Source: Actinomycetes bacterium (GTDB lineage: Bacteria; Actinomycetota; Acidimicrobiia; Acidimicrobiales; Ilumatobacteraceae). From it: a DNA stretch of 64,000 nucleotides. The notes below the pieces were generated by a model. That model was given only the letters and a program-made list of their open reading frames with translations. It searched no databases and had not been told where the DNA came from. The translations under genes and the position numbers were made by a program. Of this stretch, positions 43,537 to 51,992 are shown one piece after another (the first letter of the stretch is position 1; every line of letters begins with the position of its first letter). The DNA lies in assembly GCA_029782355.1 (NCBI GenBank), contig JAKOUY010000016.1, forward strand, positions 682,001 to 746,000, read 5' to 3'.

Positions 43537-44865
43537 TCAGGCGGCAGCCACCGCAGCCTGACCGGAGCGGATGCAGGCCGGGACGCCGATGCCGTGGTAG
43601 CTGGCACCGGCCAGCGCCAGGCCGTGCGGCAGCTGGGTGGCAATCGTGGCCACCGTGGCGGCGTGGTGCGGCCGGTACTGCGGGAAGGCCCGCGGCCAGC
43701 GAGTGACCCGCGTCGCGGTGGGGGCCAGGTCGGTTCCCAGGTGGGTGCTCAACTCGGCGACGGCTGCTCCGATGAGCGTGTCGTCGTCGAGGTGGAGGAC
43801 CGGCAGCCCGTCGCGGCCGAGGGAGACGCGGACGATCACCTGCCGGCCGTCGTCCCAGTGCGGCCACTTCTGCGACCCGAACGAGGCCGCCGTGACCAGG
43901 CGCTGCTGAGGCTTGGGCACCAGGTACCCGCTGCGCGAGCGGCAGCGGTCCGGCCACTGCTCGGTGGGGATCGCCACGCTGACCATGGCCACGTCGGCGC
44001 CCGGCAGCGCGGCCAGGCCGCGGGCCGCGTCCGGGGCGACGGCGCCCAGCAGGCGGGCGGCCGCCGGGGCCGGGCAGGCCAGCACGACCCGATCGGCGAC
44101 GGCCCCGTCGACCCGCCACTGCTCGCCGTCGGCGCGCAGCTCCCAGACCGGTGCGCCACGGCGCAGGTCCGCTCCGGCGGCGATGGTCGCCTCGGCGACC
44201 CGCCGGGCGAGGTCGCCCATGCCGCGCCGGGGGGCGAAGAACACCGGTCCGGGCGGTGCCGGCGGCCGGCGCCGCCCGGCCAGCAGCACGCTGCGCGTCG
44301 AGGCGGCCAGCTCGGCCAGCTGGGGCACGGCCGCCAGGCTGAAGTGGTCGGTGTCGGCGGCGTAGATGCTGCCCACCAGCGGATCGACCAGGCGCTCGTG
44401 GACCTGCGTGCCGAAGCGGTCACGGACCCACCGACCGACGGCATCGTGGTCGGTCGAGGTGCGCGGCAAGAACGGCTCCAGAGCGGCGCGCAGCTTGCCC
44501 GGCCAGGTCAGCAGGCGAGTGGTGACCATCGCCCGCACGCCGGTGGGCAACCCGAGCAGCAGCCCGCCGGGGATGGCGTGCATCCGCTCCCACCACACCC
44601 AGGCCGCGCCGGTCTGCGGCGAGACCAGCTCCTCGCCCAGGCCGACCTGGCGGGCCAGGGCGGTGCCCCACGGGAGCCGGGCCAGGAAGGCATCGGGGCC
44701 CTCGTCGACCGCGTCGAGCCCGGCGAACGGGGTGCTGAGCAGCTTGCCCCCGAGGCGATCGTCGGCCTCCAGCAGGGTGACCTGATGGCCCGCGGTTGCC
44801 GCGGCGTGGGCCGCGGCGAGACCGGCGATCCCGCCGCCGACGATGACCACCCGCCGTCCGGTCAC
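43537..44865 (-). CDS. hemY: Protoporphyrinogen/coproporphyrinogen oxidase (HemY/CgoX)
   Basis: The 442-residue flavoenzyme has an N-terminal FAD-binding loop GRRVVIVGGGIAGLAAAHAA, LLEADDRLGGKL and the C-terminal FAD contact LALAGASYHGIGVPACIRSG. In actinobacteria this enzyme oxidises coproporphyrinogen III to coproporphyrin III before iron insertion, so CgoX is the more accurate role. Segments LVDPLVGSIYAADTD and FFAPRRGMGDLARRV are typical. The start GTG 44865 overlaps the hemH stop by 4 nt, giving the order hemE-hemH-hemY. Confidence 0.94.
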   Translation of the reverse strand: MTGRRVVIVGGGIAGLAAAHAAATAGHQVTLLEADDRLGGKLLSTPFAGLDAVDEGPDAFLARLPWGTALARQVGLGEELVSPQTGAAWVWWERMHAIPGGLLLGLPTGVRAMVTTRLLTWPGKLRAALEPFLPRTSTDHDAVGRWVRDRFGTQVHERLVDPLVGSIYAADTDHFSLAAVPQLAELAASTRSVLLAGRRRPPAPPGPVFFAPRRGMGDLARRVAEATIAAGADLRRGAPVWELRADGEQWRVDGAVADRVVLACPAPAAARLLGAVAPDAARGLAALPGADVAMVSVAIPTEQWPDRCRSRSGYLVPKPQQRLVTAASFGSQKWPHWDDGRQVIVRVSLGRDGLPVLHLDDDTLIGAAVAELSTHLGTDLAPTATRVTRWPRAFPQYRPHHAATVATIATQLPHGLALAGASYHGIGVPACIRSGQAAVAAA

Positions 44866-45767
44866 GGCGTGGCCTCGACGATCCGCTGGGCCAGCGCGGC
44901 CATGACCGACGGATCGGCGTTGATGCACGCTCCACGATCGAAGGCGATGCCAGCGGCTCGCGCCCGGCCGGCCGCCTCGATGTCGAGGTCGTAGAGGACT
45001 TCGAGGTGATCGCTGGTGAACCCGACGGCCGACACCAGCACCCCGGGAACCCCACGCCCGGCGAGGTCATCGATGACCTCCAGCAGGTCGGGACCGAGCC
45101 ACGGCTCGGGCGTCCGTCCCGCCGACTGCCAGGCAGTGGACCACTGCGCCGGCTCCAGGCCGAGTCGGTCGCTGACCGCGACGGCCGTGGCCCGGACCTC
45201 GGCCGGGTACGGGTCGCCCATCGCCTCGATCCGCTGTGGCAGCGAGTGGGCGGTGAACACCACCTGGGTGCCGGGCGGCATGGCGGCGAGGCGGATGCGC
45301 AGGTCGGCGGCGATCGCTTCGACGAACGCCGGCTCGGTAGCCCACGAGGTGATCTCCCCGACCGGGAACCCGTCCGGCACGGCCGATCGCAACTCCGCCA
45401 GGTAGGTGCCCACCGAGAGCGCCGAGTAGTGCGGGGCGAGGACCAGACCGACGACGGCGCGGTGGTCGGCGGCAGCGCGCGCCGTGGCGTCGGCGACCCG
45501 TGGCGAGGTGTGCTTGTAGCCGAGGATCACGTCGTAGGTGTCAGCGGCCAGCGTGTCGAGTGCCTCCTGCAGGGCTGCGGCCTGGGCCTCGGTCCGCTGG
45601 CGCAGTGGGGACACCCCACCGATGGCGTCGTAGCGGCGGACCAGGTCGGCGAGCTGCTCGGGGGTCGGCGGTCGACCTCGGCGGATGTCGGTGTAGTAGT
45701 CGACGATCTCCTCCGGTGAGGCCGGCGACCCGTAGGCCATCGTCACCACGGCCACCGGACGGGTCAT
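44862..45767 (-). CDS. hemH: Ferrochelatase (coproporphyrin ferrochelatase, CpfC type)
   Basis: The 301-residue enzyme inserts iron into porphyrin. The metal-binding His is in VFTAHSLPQRI (near 172) and the Glu in FTSDHLEVLYDLDIEA (near 255). The N-terminus MAYGSPASPEEIVDYYTDIRRG is typical of actinobacterial enzymes, which act on coproporphyrin III. No C-terminal extension or [2Fe-2S] cysteines are present, in contrast to some actinobacterial ferrochelatases; a single Cys (GACINADP) remains. It overlaps hemE and hemY by four bases each. Confidence 0.94.
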   Translation of the reverse strand: MTRPVAVVTMAYGSPASPEEIVDYYTDIRRGRPPTPEQLADLVRRYDAIGGVSPLRQRTEAQAAALQEALDTLAADTYDVILGYKHTSPRVADATARAAADHRAVVGLVLAPHYSALSVGTYLAELRSAVPDGFPVGEITSWATEPAFVEAIAADLRIRLAAMPPGTQVVFTAHSLPQRIEAMGDPYPAEVRATAVAVSDRLGLEPAQWSTAWQSAGRTPEPWLGPDLLEVIDDLAGRGVPGVLVSAVGFTSDHLEVLYDLDIEAAGRARAAGIAFDRGACINADPSVMAALAQRIVEATP

Positions 45768-46798
45768 CGGCGGGTGGCCTCGTGGACCTGCTCGACCACC
45801 GCGGCCAGCACCCCGGGATCGCTGGTCGGCTGGACCCCGTGGCCGAGGTTGAAGACGTGCCCGGGATGCCCGCCGTTGTCGGCCAGCACGGCGGCGGTGC
45901 CCGCCCGGGCCGCCTCCGCCCCGGCCAGCACCAGCGCCGGATCGAGATTGCCCTGGACCACCAGGTCGGCGCCCATCCGCCGGCGGGCGGCGGCGATCGG
46001 GGTTCGCCAGTCGAGGCCGAGGATCCGCGGCCCGGCGGCCAGCATCGACTCGAGCAGGTGGTCGCAGCCGATGCCGAAGTGGATGCCGGGGACGTCGGGG
46101 AACCGCTCGGCGAGCGCGGCGAAGACCGTGCGCGAGTGCGGGAGCACGAAACGGTCGTACTCGTCCCGGCTCAGCGCCCCGGCCCACGAGTCGAACAGCT
46201 GGAAGGCCCGCGCCCCATGGGCCAGCTGCATGCCGATGAACGTGGCCGCCGACGTCGCCAGGCGCTCCATCAACCGGTGCCACAGCTCCGGGGCGGTGTG
46301 CATCATCGCCTTGGCGTGCTCGTAGGTCCGGCTCGGTCGGCCTTCGACCAGGTAGCTGGCCACGGTGAACGGGGCCCCGGCGAAGGCCAGCAGCGGGACG
46401 GAGTCGGGCAGCTCGCCGACCAGCAGGTCCACCGTGGCGGCGACGTAGTCGACGTCCTCCTCGACGAGTGGGCGCAGCCGGGCCAGGTCGGCCTCGCTGC
46501 GCAGTGGTTCGGCCGCCACCGGGCCGGTTCCGGGGGCCACGTCGATGCCGAAGCCGACGGCGTGGGCCGGCACGACGATGTCGCTGTACAGCACGGCGGC
46601 ATCGACGCCGTAGCGGCGAACCGGCTGGAGGGTGATCTCGGCGGCCAGCGTCGGCTGCTTGATGGCGTCGAGGATGCTGCCCGCGCCGCGCACGGCACGG
46701 TACTCGGGCAGGCTGCGCCCGGCCTGGCGCATGAACCACACCGGGGTGTGCGAGGTGATCCGGCCGGCGGCCGCGTCGAGCAGGGGGATGGCAGCCAT
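45764..46798 (-). CDS. hemE: Uroporphyrinogen decarboxylase
   Basis: The 344-residue enzyme decarboxylates uroporphyrinogen III to coproporphyrinogen III. Motifs are PVWFMRQAGRSLPEYR at the N-terminus with the substrate-binding Arg, LLAFAGAPFTVASYLVEG, HFGIGCDHLLESM and the C-terminal FNLGHGVQP. It is the first gene of the heme cluster, preceded by TAGCGT 9 nt upstream. The ATG at 46798 gives the usual family length. Confidence 0.96.
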   Translation of the reverse strand: MAAIPLLDAAAGRITSHTPVWFMRQAGRSLPEYRAVRGAGSILDAIKQPTLAAEITLQPVRRYGVDAAVLYSDIVVPAHAVGFGIDVAPGTGPVAAEPLRSEADLARLRPLVEEDVDYVAATVDLLVGELPDSVPLLAFAGAPFTVASYLVEGRPSRTYEHAKAMMHTAPELWHRLMERLATSAATFIGMQLAHGARAFQLFDSWAGALSRDEYDRFVLPHSRTVFAALAERFPDVPGIHFGIGCDHLLESMLAAGPRILGLDWRTPIAAARRRMGADLVVQGNLDPALVLAGAEAARAGTAAVLADNGGHPGHVFNLGHGVQPTSDPGVLAAVVEQVHEATRR

Positions 46799-46807
46799 GA
46801 TCGGGTC

Positions 46808-46898
46808 ACGCTACCGGGCGGTCGGCGGTGCGCCGGGGGTGGCCGATCGGGTGAACGGGCGGGGGCCGCGAGCAATCCCCGGAGGGCGCTCGTAGGCT
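46808..46898. promoter_or_regulatory. Divergent promoters hemE / helD-like gene
   Basis: Minus-strand TAGCGT (46813-46808) ends 9 nt before the hemE ATG. Plus-strand TAGGCT (46893-46898) lies 15 nt before ATG 46914, a little farther than in leaderless genes. Between them the G-rich sequence shows nothing else. Confidence 0.4.
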
Positions 46899-46913
46899 TG
46901 GACGACCCTGGAT

Positions 46914-49076
46914 ATGACCCATCAGCATCCCGACCTGACCGACGAACAGGCCCACATCGACCACGCCTACGACTGCCTGGAGCGCAGCCGGGACGATGCC
47001 TGGAAGTTGCACGACATCCACGAGGGCACCCTCGGTGGCACCATGCAGGCCCGGTACGAGCGCGACGTGTTCGACGAGGCGATGGTCAACCGGTTGACCA
47101 AGCTCGATCTCGGGGACGCCGCCCTGGTGTTCGGGCGGATCGATCGGCTCGACGGTGCCGACCCCCGGTCGGCCGACGGGGAGCCCCTCGTCGAGTCGTT
47201 CCACATCGGCCGCCTGGCGGTGGCCGACCAGCAGGCCAACCCGGTGGTCATCGACTGGCGGGCACCCGTGGCCGAACCCTTCTACCGGGCCACGGGACGG
47301 GAGCCGATGGGCCTGGCCCGCCGCCGGCACTTCGCCGTCCACGGGCGCGAACTGCTCGGCATCGAGGACGAACTGTTCGGCGAGGGCCACCTCGGCGTGG
47401 ACAACGAGGACCTCGACGGGACGCCCGTGGGCGGGGTGTCGAAGTCCGGGCTGCGCGGCTACAGCACCTTGATCACCGCGCTGACCCGCCATCGCACGGG
47501 CCAGCTCGGCGACATCGTCGGCACGATCCAGGCCGAGCAGGACGCGATCATCCGCTCGCCCCAGCACGGCGTGCTCGTGGTCCAGGGTGGGCCGGGGACC
47601 GGCAAGACCGTCGTCGCCCTGCATCGCGCCGCCTACCTGCTGTACACCTACCGGTTCCCGCTGGAGGACCAGGGCGTCCTGGTGGTCGGTCCCAACCGGG
47701 TGTTCCTGCGCTACATCGAACGGGTCCTGCCGTCGCTCGGCGAGGCCGGCGTCGAGCAGGTCGTCCTGGCCGATCTGGTGCCCGACGTGCAGTGGGCCCG
47801 CGCGGGTGACGACCCCGCCGAGTCGGCCCTGACCGCCCGGGTCAAGGGCGACGCACGGATGGCCCTGGTGATCGACCAGGCCGTCACCGATCGGGAGCGG
47901 CCGCTGCGCGACGACCTCGTCGTCCCGTTCCGGACCGGGTTCCTGCGGCTGCGCGCCGCCGACACCCAGCGGATCGTCAAGGCCGCCCAGCGCCGCTTCC
48001 GCCGGCACAACGCCGCCCGCAAGTTCGTCGAGAGCGAGGTCTGGGCGGCGATGGCGGCCGGATGGCGAGAGGCGCCGGTCAGCGCCACCGAGGTGCGCGA
48101 CGCGGTGCGCGCCCTGCCGGAGGTCCGTCAGGCGTTGGAGCGGATGTGGCCGGTGCTCAGCCCGGCCGAGCTGCTCCACGACCTGTTCGGCTCGAAGGCC
48201 CTGCTGCGCCTGGCCGGGTCGCGCCACCTCGCCGAGGCCGAGTACGCCGCCCTGTACCGGCAGCGGTCGCACGACGTCGCCGATGTTCGCTTCAGCGAGC
48301 ACGACGTCGCCCTGCTCGACGAGGCGCGCAGCTACCTCGGCCCGCGGCCGGTGCGCGGCAAGGTCGACGACGCCGACGAGATCCGCACCTACGGCCACCT
48401 CGTGGTCGACGAGGTCCAGGACCTCACCCCGATGCAGTTGCGGATGATCGCCCGGCGCTCGCTGAACGGGTCGATGACCGTCGTCGGGGACATCGCCCAG
48501 GCCACCGGGGCGCTGGCCCCGGGTAGCTGGGACGACGTCCTCGCCCACCTGCCCGCGGTGCGCCCGCCCCGGGTGATCGGGCTGAGCGTCGGCTACCGCA
48601 TCCCCGCCCAGATCATGGAGCTGGCCAACCGGGTGATGGCGGCGGCGACCCCCGGTCTGCGCGCCCCGCTCAGCGTTCGCCAGGGCGATGCCGGCCCGGT
48701 GCTGGTCGAGGCCGCACCAGCCGACCTGCTGGCCGAGGTCGCTCGCCAGACCCAGGTCCTGCAGGGGCAGCTGGGCGACGGCAACATCGCCGTCGTCTGC
48801 CCCGACCCGATGGTCGAGGCGGTGGCCAAGTGCCTGGCCGACGCCGGGGTCGAGCACGGCCGGGCCAGCCGCAACGGGTTGGACATGGGCGTCACCGTGG
48901 TCCCGGTCAGCGTGGTCAAGGGCTTGGAGCTCGACGGCGTGGTGGTGGTCGAGCCGGCGCGCATCGTGGCCGACGAGCAGCAGGGCCTGCGCGCCCTGTA
49001 CGTCGCCCTGACGCGCAGCACCCGGCGCCTCACCGTGGTCCACAGCGAGCCGCTGCCACCGTCGATGCGCCCCTGA
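46914..49076 (+). CDS. HelD-like UvrD/Rep-family ATPase (RNA polymerase recycling motor)
   Basis: The 720-residue protein is a superfamily 1 ATPase of the HelD/HelR type, which pulls RNA polymerase from stalled complexes and in actinobacteria can confer rifamycin tolerance. Its N-terminal coiled helix hairpin is followed by FGRIDRLDG and IDWRAPVAEPFYRATG, a signature of HelD proteins. Walker A is GGPGTGKTVVALHR (about 224-237), Walker B VVDEVQDLTPMQLRM (about 498), and the last motif has RALYVALTRSTRRLTVVH. The stop codon falls in the first unit of a 14-bp tandem repeat. A DNA helicase role is the alternative. Confidence 0.88.
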   Translation: MTHQHPDLTDEQAHIDHAYDCLERSRDDAWKLHDIHEGTLGGTMQARYERDVFDEAMVNRLTKLDLGDAALVFGRIDRLDGADPRSADGEPLVESFHIGRLAVADQQANPVVIDWRAPVAEPFYRATGREPMGLARRRHFAVHGRELLGIEDELFGEGHLGVDNEDLDGTPVGGVSKSGLRGYSTLITALTRHRTGQLGDIVGTIQAEQDAIIRSPQHGVLVVQGGPGTGKTVVALHRAAYLLYTYRFPLEDQGVLVVGPNRVFLRYIERVLPSLGEAGVEQVVLADLVPDVQWARAGDDPAESALTARVKGDARMALVIDQAVTDRERPLRDDLVVPFRTGFLRLRAADTQRIVKAAQRRFRRHNAARKFVESEVWAAMAAGWREAPVSATEVRDAVRALPEVRQALERMWPVLSPAELLHDLFGSKALLRLAGSRHLAEAEYAALYRQRSHDVADVRFSEHDVALLDEARSYLGPRPVRGKVDDADEIRTYGHLVVDEVQDLTPMQLRMIARRSLNGSMTVVGDIAQATGALAPGSWDDVLAHLPAVRPPRVIGLSVGYRIPAQIMELANRVMAAATPGLRAPLSVRQGDAGPVLVEAAPADLLAEVARQTQVLQGQLGDGNIAVVCPDPMVEAVAKCLADAGVEHGRASRNGLDMGVTVVPVSVVKGLELDGVVVVEPARIVADEQQGLRALYVALTRSTRRLTVVHSEPLPPSMRP

Positions 49077-49119
49077 CGATGCACCCCTGACGATGCGCCC
49101 ATGACGATGCGCCCCTGAC
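49064..49119. repeat. Four tandem 14-bp repeats at the end of the HelD gene
   Basis: GATGCGCCCCTGAC occurs at 49064-49077 and 49106-49119, with one-base variants at 49078-49091 and 49092-49105. Each unit carries a TGA, so the gene ends in the first copy and the rest repeats the stop. The region lies before the convergent stop at 49129. Confidence 0.9.
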
Positions 49120-49128
49120 GGAGGTCGT

Positions 49129-49557
49129 TCAGGCGGGGTGGGCCGCCAGGTAGGCGTCGGCCATCGCCCGCATCGCCTTGCCGGCCTTGGTGGCGTAGGC
49201 CAGCTGCTTGCTGGCCACGGCGCGCTGTGCCAGGCGGACCGCAGCCTCGAACCCGGCCAGCATGGCCGGCTCGACCGAGCCGACCTGGGCGCGCACCGCG
49301 TTCCACAGGTTGGTGATCCGCTGGCCGGCGGCGGTGATGTCCCCGTGGTCGAAGATCACCTGCTCCAACGCTTGGGTCTCGGCGGCCAACGCCGGGAGCA
49401 GCTCGGCCGGCGTGCCGGTGGGCAGCGTCGTCGTGGTGGTGACGGCCGGGTCGGTCGACCGGACCTCGGTCGGGTCGTAGGTGGTGGCGCACCCGCCGGC
49501 GGCCAGCCCGGCCAGACCGGTCGCCACCAGGCGGCCGATCCGCCGCCGGGCGTTCAT
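49129..49557 (-). CDS. Small lipoprotein, hypothetical
   Basis: The 142-residue protein has a basic N-terminus, a short hydrophobic stretch and a lipobox-like LAAGGC, so lipidation at Cys 23 is likely. A Thr-rich stretch follows (TTTTTLPTGTPAELL), then helical sequence without further cysteines and a C-terminal SKQLAYATKAGKAMRAMADAYL. I recognise no family. ATG 49557 overlaps the DtxR-family stop by 4 nt, so it is co-expressed with that regulator and may be a metal-linked surface protein. Confidence 0.65.
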   Translation of the reverse strand: MNARRRIGRLVATGLAGLAAGGCATTYDPTEVRSTDPAVTTTTTLPTGTPAELLPALAAETQALEQVIFDHGDITAAGQRITNLWNAVRAQVGSVEPAMLAGFEAAVRLAQRAVASKQLAYATKAGKAMRAMADAYLAAHPA

Positions 49558-50213
49558 ACGCTGACCAGGATCCGCTCGCAGGCGAAGGCGCCGACCCCCA
49601 CCTGGCGTCCGTCGAGGCGAACCATGCGGGCCCCATCGGGCGACGACGCGGTGACCACCCCGCTGTTGCCCGGCTGCAGCCCGGAGGTCTCCAGGAACTC
49701 GAGCACCCCGGGTTCGAACTCCAAGGCCTCCGGGATCCGGGTGACGATGAACTCGGTGCCGATGGCCAACTCCGAGAGGGACACCACCGCCGGCTCCCGA
49801 TAGGTCGAGCCCGGGATCGGGTTGCCGTGCGGGCAGGTGGTCGGGCTGCCGAGCACCCGGTCGAGGGCGGCCTCCACCTCCGGGCTCATGACGTGCTCCC
49901 ACTTGCCGGCCTCGTGGTGGGCCTGGGCCCAGGACAGGCCGAGGATGTCGGTCAGGAACCGTTCGGCGAGGCGATGGCGGCGGACCACCTGATGAGCCAG
50001 GCCCTCGCCGGCGGCGGTCAGGCGGATGCCTCCGTCAGTGGTGATCAGGCCCTCGGCCTCCAACCGACGGATCATCTCGCTGACCGCCGGGCGGCTGATC
50101 TGCAGGCGGTCGGCGATGCGTGCCTGGATGACGTCGACGTCGTCCTCGGCCAGCTCGTAGATGCACTCGCAGTACTCCTCGAACGCCGGGTGGTGTTCGC
50201 CGGATGCGGGCAT
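49554..50213 (-). CDS. DtxR/MntR-family metal-dependent transcriptional regulator
   Basis: The 219-residue repressor has a helix-turn-helix (ARIADRLQISRPAVSEMIRRLEAEGL), a dimerisation and metal domain (about 75-135) and an SH3/FeoA-like C-terminus. Compared with DtxR, H80, E84, H99, E106 and H107 align with ligands H79, E83, H98, E105 and H106, but the Cys102 equivalent is Gly103, and the Met10 equivalent is an acidic residue, more like MntR. It is preceded by TAGCCT 6 nt before the ATG. Iron or manganese is likely, but the specificity cannot be assigned. Confidence 0.88.
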   Translation of the reverse strand: MPASGEHHPAFEEYCECIYELAEDDVDVIQARIADRLQISRPAVSEMIRRLEAEGLITTDGGIRLTAAGEGLAHQVVRRHRLAERFLTDILGLSWAQAHHEAGKWEHVMSPEVEAALDRVLGSPTTCPHGNPIPGSTYREPAVVSLSELAIGTEFIVTRIPEALEFEPGVLEFLETSGLQPGNSGVVTASSPDGARMVRLDGRQVGVGAFACERILVSV

Positions 50214-50219
50214 GCGGCC

Positions 50220-50225
50220 AGGCTA
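50220..50225 (-). promoter_or_regulatory. -10 box of the DtxR-family gene
   Basis: Minus-strand TAGCCT ends 6 nt before ATG 50213. No DtxR-type 19-bp palindrome was recognised around it. Confidence 0.45.
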
Positions 50226-50267
50226 TCCGGGCGCCGCGGAACCACCCGGCGGAACCGCTCGGCGGCT

Positions 50268-51119
50268 TCAGCCCAGACCGCGACGTCGGAGGAGCAGGCG
50301 CTCGGCACTCGCGAAGCACACGGCGTCGACGAGCACCCCGATCGCCAGGATGATCAACATCCAGCAGATCAGGCCGGGTGCATCGGCAAACTCTCGCTCG
50401 AAGGCCAGGCGCGTGCCGATCGACGGCTTGTTGGCGATGATCACGATGAGTTCGCCAGCCATCAGACTGCGCCAGACGAAGGCCCATCCCTGTTTGAGTC
50501 CGGCGACGAAGGCGGGCAAGGCCGCCGGGACGAGTACATGGCGGTAGGTCGACAGGCCCCGTGCGCCGAGCACTCGCCCGGCCCGCAGCAGGAGCGGTGG
50601 GGTCTGGTCGATCCCGGCGATCAGCCCGTTGGCGATCGACGGTGCGGCTCCCAGGACGACGACGAACAGAATCGCCGCCTCGCTGATCCTGAACAGGAGC
50701 AACGCCAACGGGAACCAGGCGATGGACGGCATGGTCTGGAGCCCGGTGATCAGTGAGCCGACGGCGGCTCGCACCACTTGGAAGCGGGCAACGGCGAGCC
50801 CGACGGCTCCTCCCACCGCGGTTGCAACGGCGAAGCCGACTGCGGCCCGTCGCATCGTCGTCTGGATCGCCCGCCAGGTGATCGGCTTGCCCAACTCGTG
50901 CCACAGCCGAGGGAGGACCTGACCGGGGCCTGGCAGAACGTGTCGCGGACGCCACCCGCTCGAAGCGATCAGGTGCCAGATCAACATCCCCAGGGCGATC
51001 CCGGCCAGCTTCGGCCAGAGCACCGACCACCACCGTGTAGCCGCTGGCGTCACTCGAGGCTCGGCCTCCAGCGCGTCCAGGCCGGACAGCTCGCTCATGG
51101 TCCGCTCAGCGACGGGCAT
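50268..51119 (-). CDS. ABC transporter permease (SsuC/TauC/NrtB family)
   Basis: The 283-residue permease has about six helices and an EAA-like motif LLLRAGRVLGARGLSTYRHVLVPAALPAF. The family imports sulfonates, taurine, nitrate or related anions with an SsuB/TauB-type ATPase. ATG 51119 was chosen because GAGGAGG lies 9 nt upstream, inside the ATPase gene end; ATG 51098 is possible. It overlaps the ATPase gene by 14 nt. The binding protein lies beyond the IclR gene. Confidence 0.88.
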   Translation of the reverse strand: MPVAERTMSELSGLDALEAEPRVTPAATRWWSVLWPKLAGIALGMLIWHLIASSGWRPRHVLPGPGQVLPRLWHELGKPITWRAIQTTMRRAAVGFAVATAVGGAVGLAVARFQVVRAAVGSLITGLQTMPSIAWFPLALLLFRISEAAILFVVVLGAAPSIANGLIAGIDQTPPLLLRAGRVLGARGLSTYRHVLVPAALPAFVAGLKQGWAFVWRSLMAGELIVIIANKPSIGTRLAFEREFADAPGLICWMLIILAIGVLVDAVCFASAERLLLRRRGLG

Positions 51120-51861
51120 GGCCGGCCACCTCCTCGCGCAGTCGGCGGGTGATCGCCGCCGCCAGCTCGGCGACGTCGGCGTCCTCGATGCGCCGCGGCC
51201 GGGATAGAGCGACGTCGAACTTGGCGGCGATCGTGCCGGGTCGGCTGGTGAACAAGACCACCTCGTCGCCGAGCCGCACCGCCTCGCGAACGTTGTGGGT
51301 GACGAAGACCACCGTCTTTGCAGAGCGCGTCCAGATTGCCTCGAGCTCGTCGTGCATGACGTCTCGGGTCATCGCGTCGAGGGCGCCGAACGGCTCGTCC
51401 ATCAGCAGGATGTCAGCGTCCTGCGCGAACGCCCGCGCCAGGGCGACGCGCTGGCGCATTCCCCCAGAGAGTTCGTGGGGGCGCTTGCCGGCAGCGTCTC
51501 CGAGCTGAACCAGGTCGAGCAGCTCGGCGGAGCGCCGCCGGCGCTCGGCGCGCCGTATGCCGGCGAGGCGCATCGGCAGTTCGACGTTGGCCACCACGGT
51601 CAGCCAGGGGAACAGGGCGGCATCCTGGAACATCAGGGCGGTACGCCCGCTGGTGAGGAGCGCTCCGGCGCTCGGCCGTTCGAGGCCAGCGATCAGATTG
51701 AGCAGGGTGGACTTGCCGCAGCCAGAGGCGCCGACCACGCAGACGAACGATCCACGAGAAATCTCCAGAGTGATGCCGTCGAGAGCCTGCGTCGTCGTTC
51801 GACCGGCCTGGAACGACTTGCCGAGCTGCTCAATGCGGACGCAGGTTGGTTCTGGGTTCAC
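51106..51861 (-). CDS. ABC transporter ATP-binding protein (SsuB/TauB/NrtD family)
   Basis: The 251-residue ATPase has Walker A VGASGCGKSTLLNLIAGL, Q-loop MFQDAALFPWLTV, signature LSGGMRQRVALARAFA, Walker B LLMDEPFGALDAMTR and the H-loop FVTHNVREAVRLGDEV. This is the standard subfamily for sulfonate, taurine and nitrate importers. The start is GTG 51861; no ATG lies between it and the promoter. A -10 candidate TAGACT sits at 51911-51906 on the minus strand, next to the palindromic operator at 51930-51944. Confidence 0.92.
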   Translation of the reverse strand: MNPEPTCVRIEQLGKSFQAGRTTTQALDGITLEISRGSFVCVVGASGCGKSTLLNLIAGLERPSAGALLTSGRTALMFQDAALFPWLTVVANVELPMRLAGIRRAERRRRSAELLDLVQLGDAAGKRPHELSGGMRQRVALARAFAQDADILLMDEPFGALDAMTRDVMHDELEAIWTRSAKTVVFVTHNVREAVRLGDEVVLFTSRPGTIAAKFDVALSRPRRIEDADVAELAAAITRRLREEVAGHARR

Positions 51862-51910
51862 GTGTCGGCCGGGACGATCGAAGCGAAGGGGAATGGCACG
51901 TCGGGAGTCT

Positions 51911-51949
51911 ATCAATTCATGAAATACCGTTTCGTCATGTGAAATTGAT
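51911..51949. promoter_or_regulatory. Palindromic operator region between ABC ATPase and IclR genes
   Basis: The core TTTCGTCATGTGAAA (51930-51944) has inverted TTTC and GAAA ends. An outer inverted pair ATCAATT (51911-51917) and AATTGAT (51943-51949) surrounds it, and a second half-site ATGAAATACCGTTTCGT covers 51919-51935. Its centre is near -38 of the ATPase promoter. A matching core lies upstream of the binding-protein gene. The IclR protein encoded next to it is the obvious candidate ligand. Confidence 0.6.
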
Positions 51950-51992
51950 GGAGGGAATGCGTCGATCACGAAGCGCGTGCGACAATGACGGA

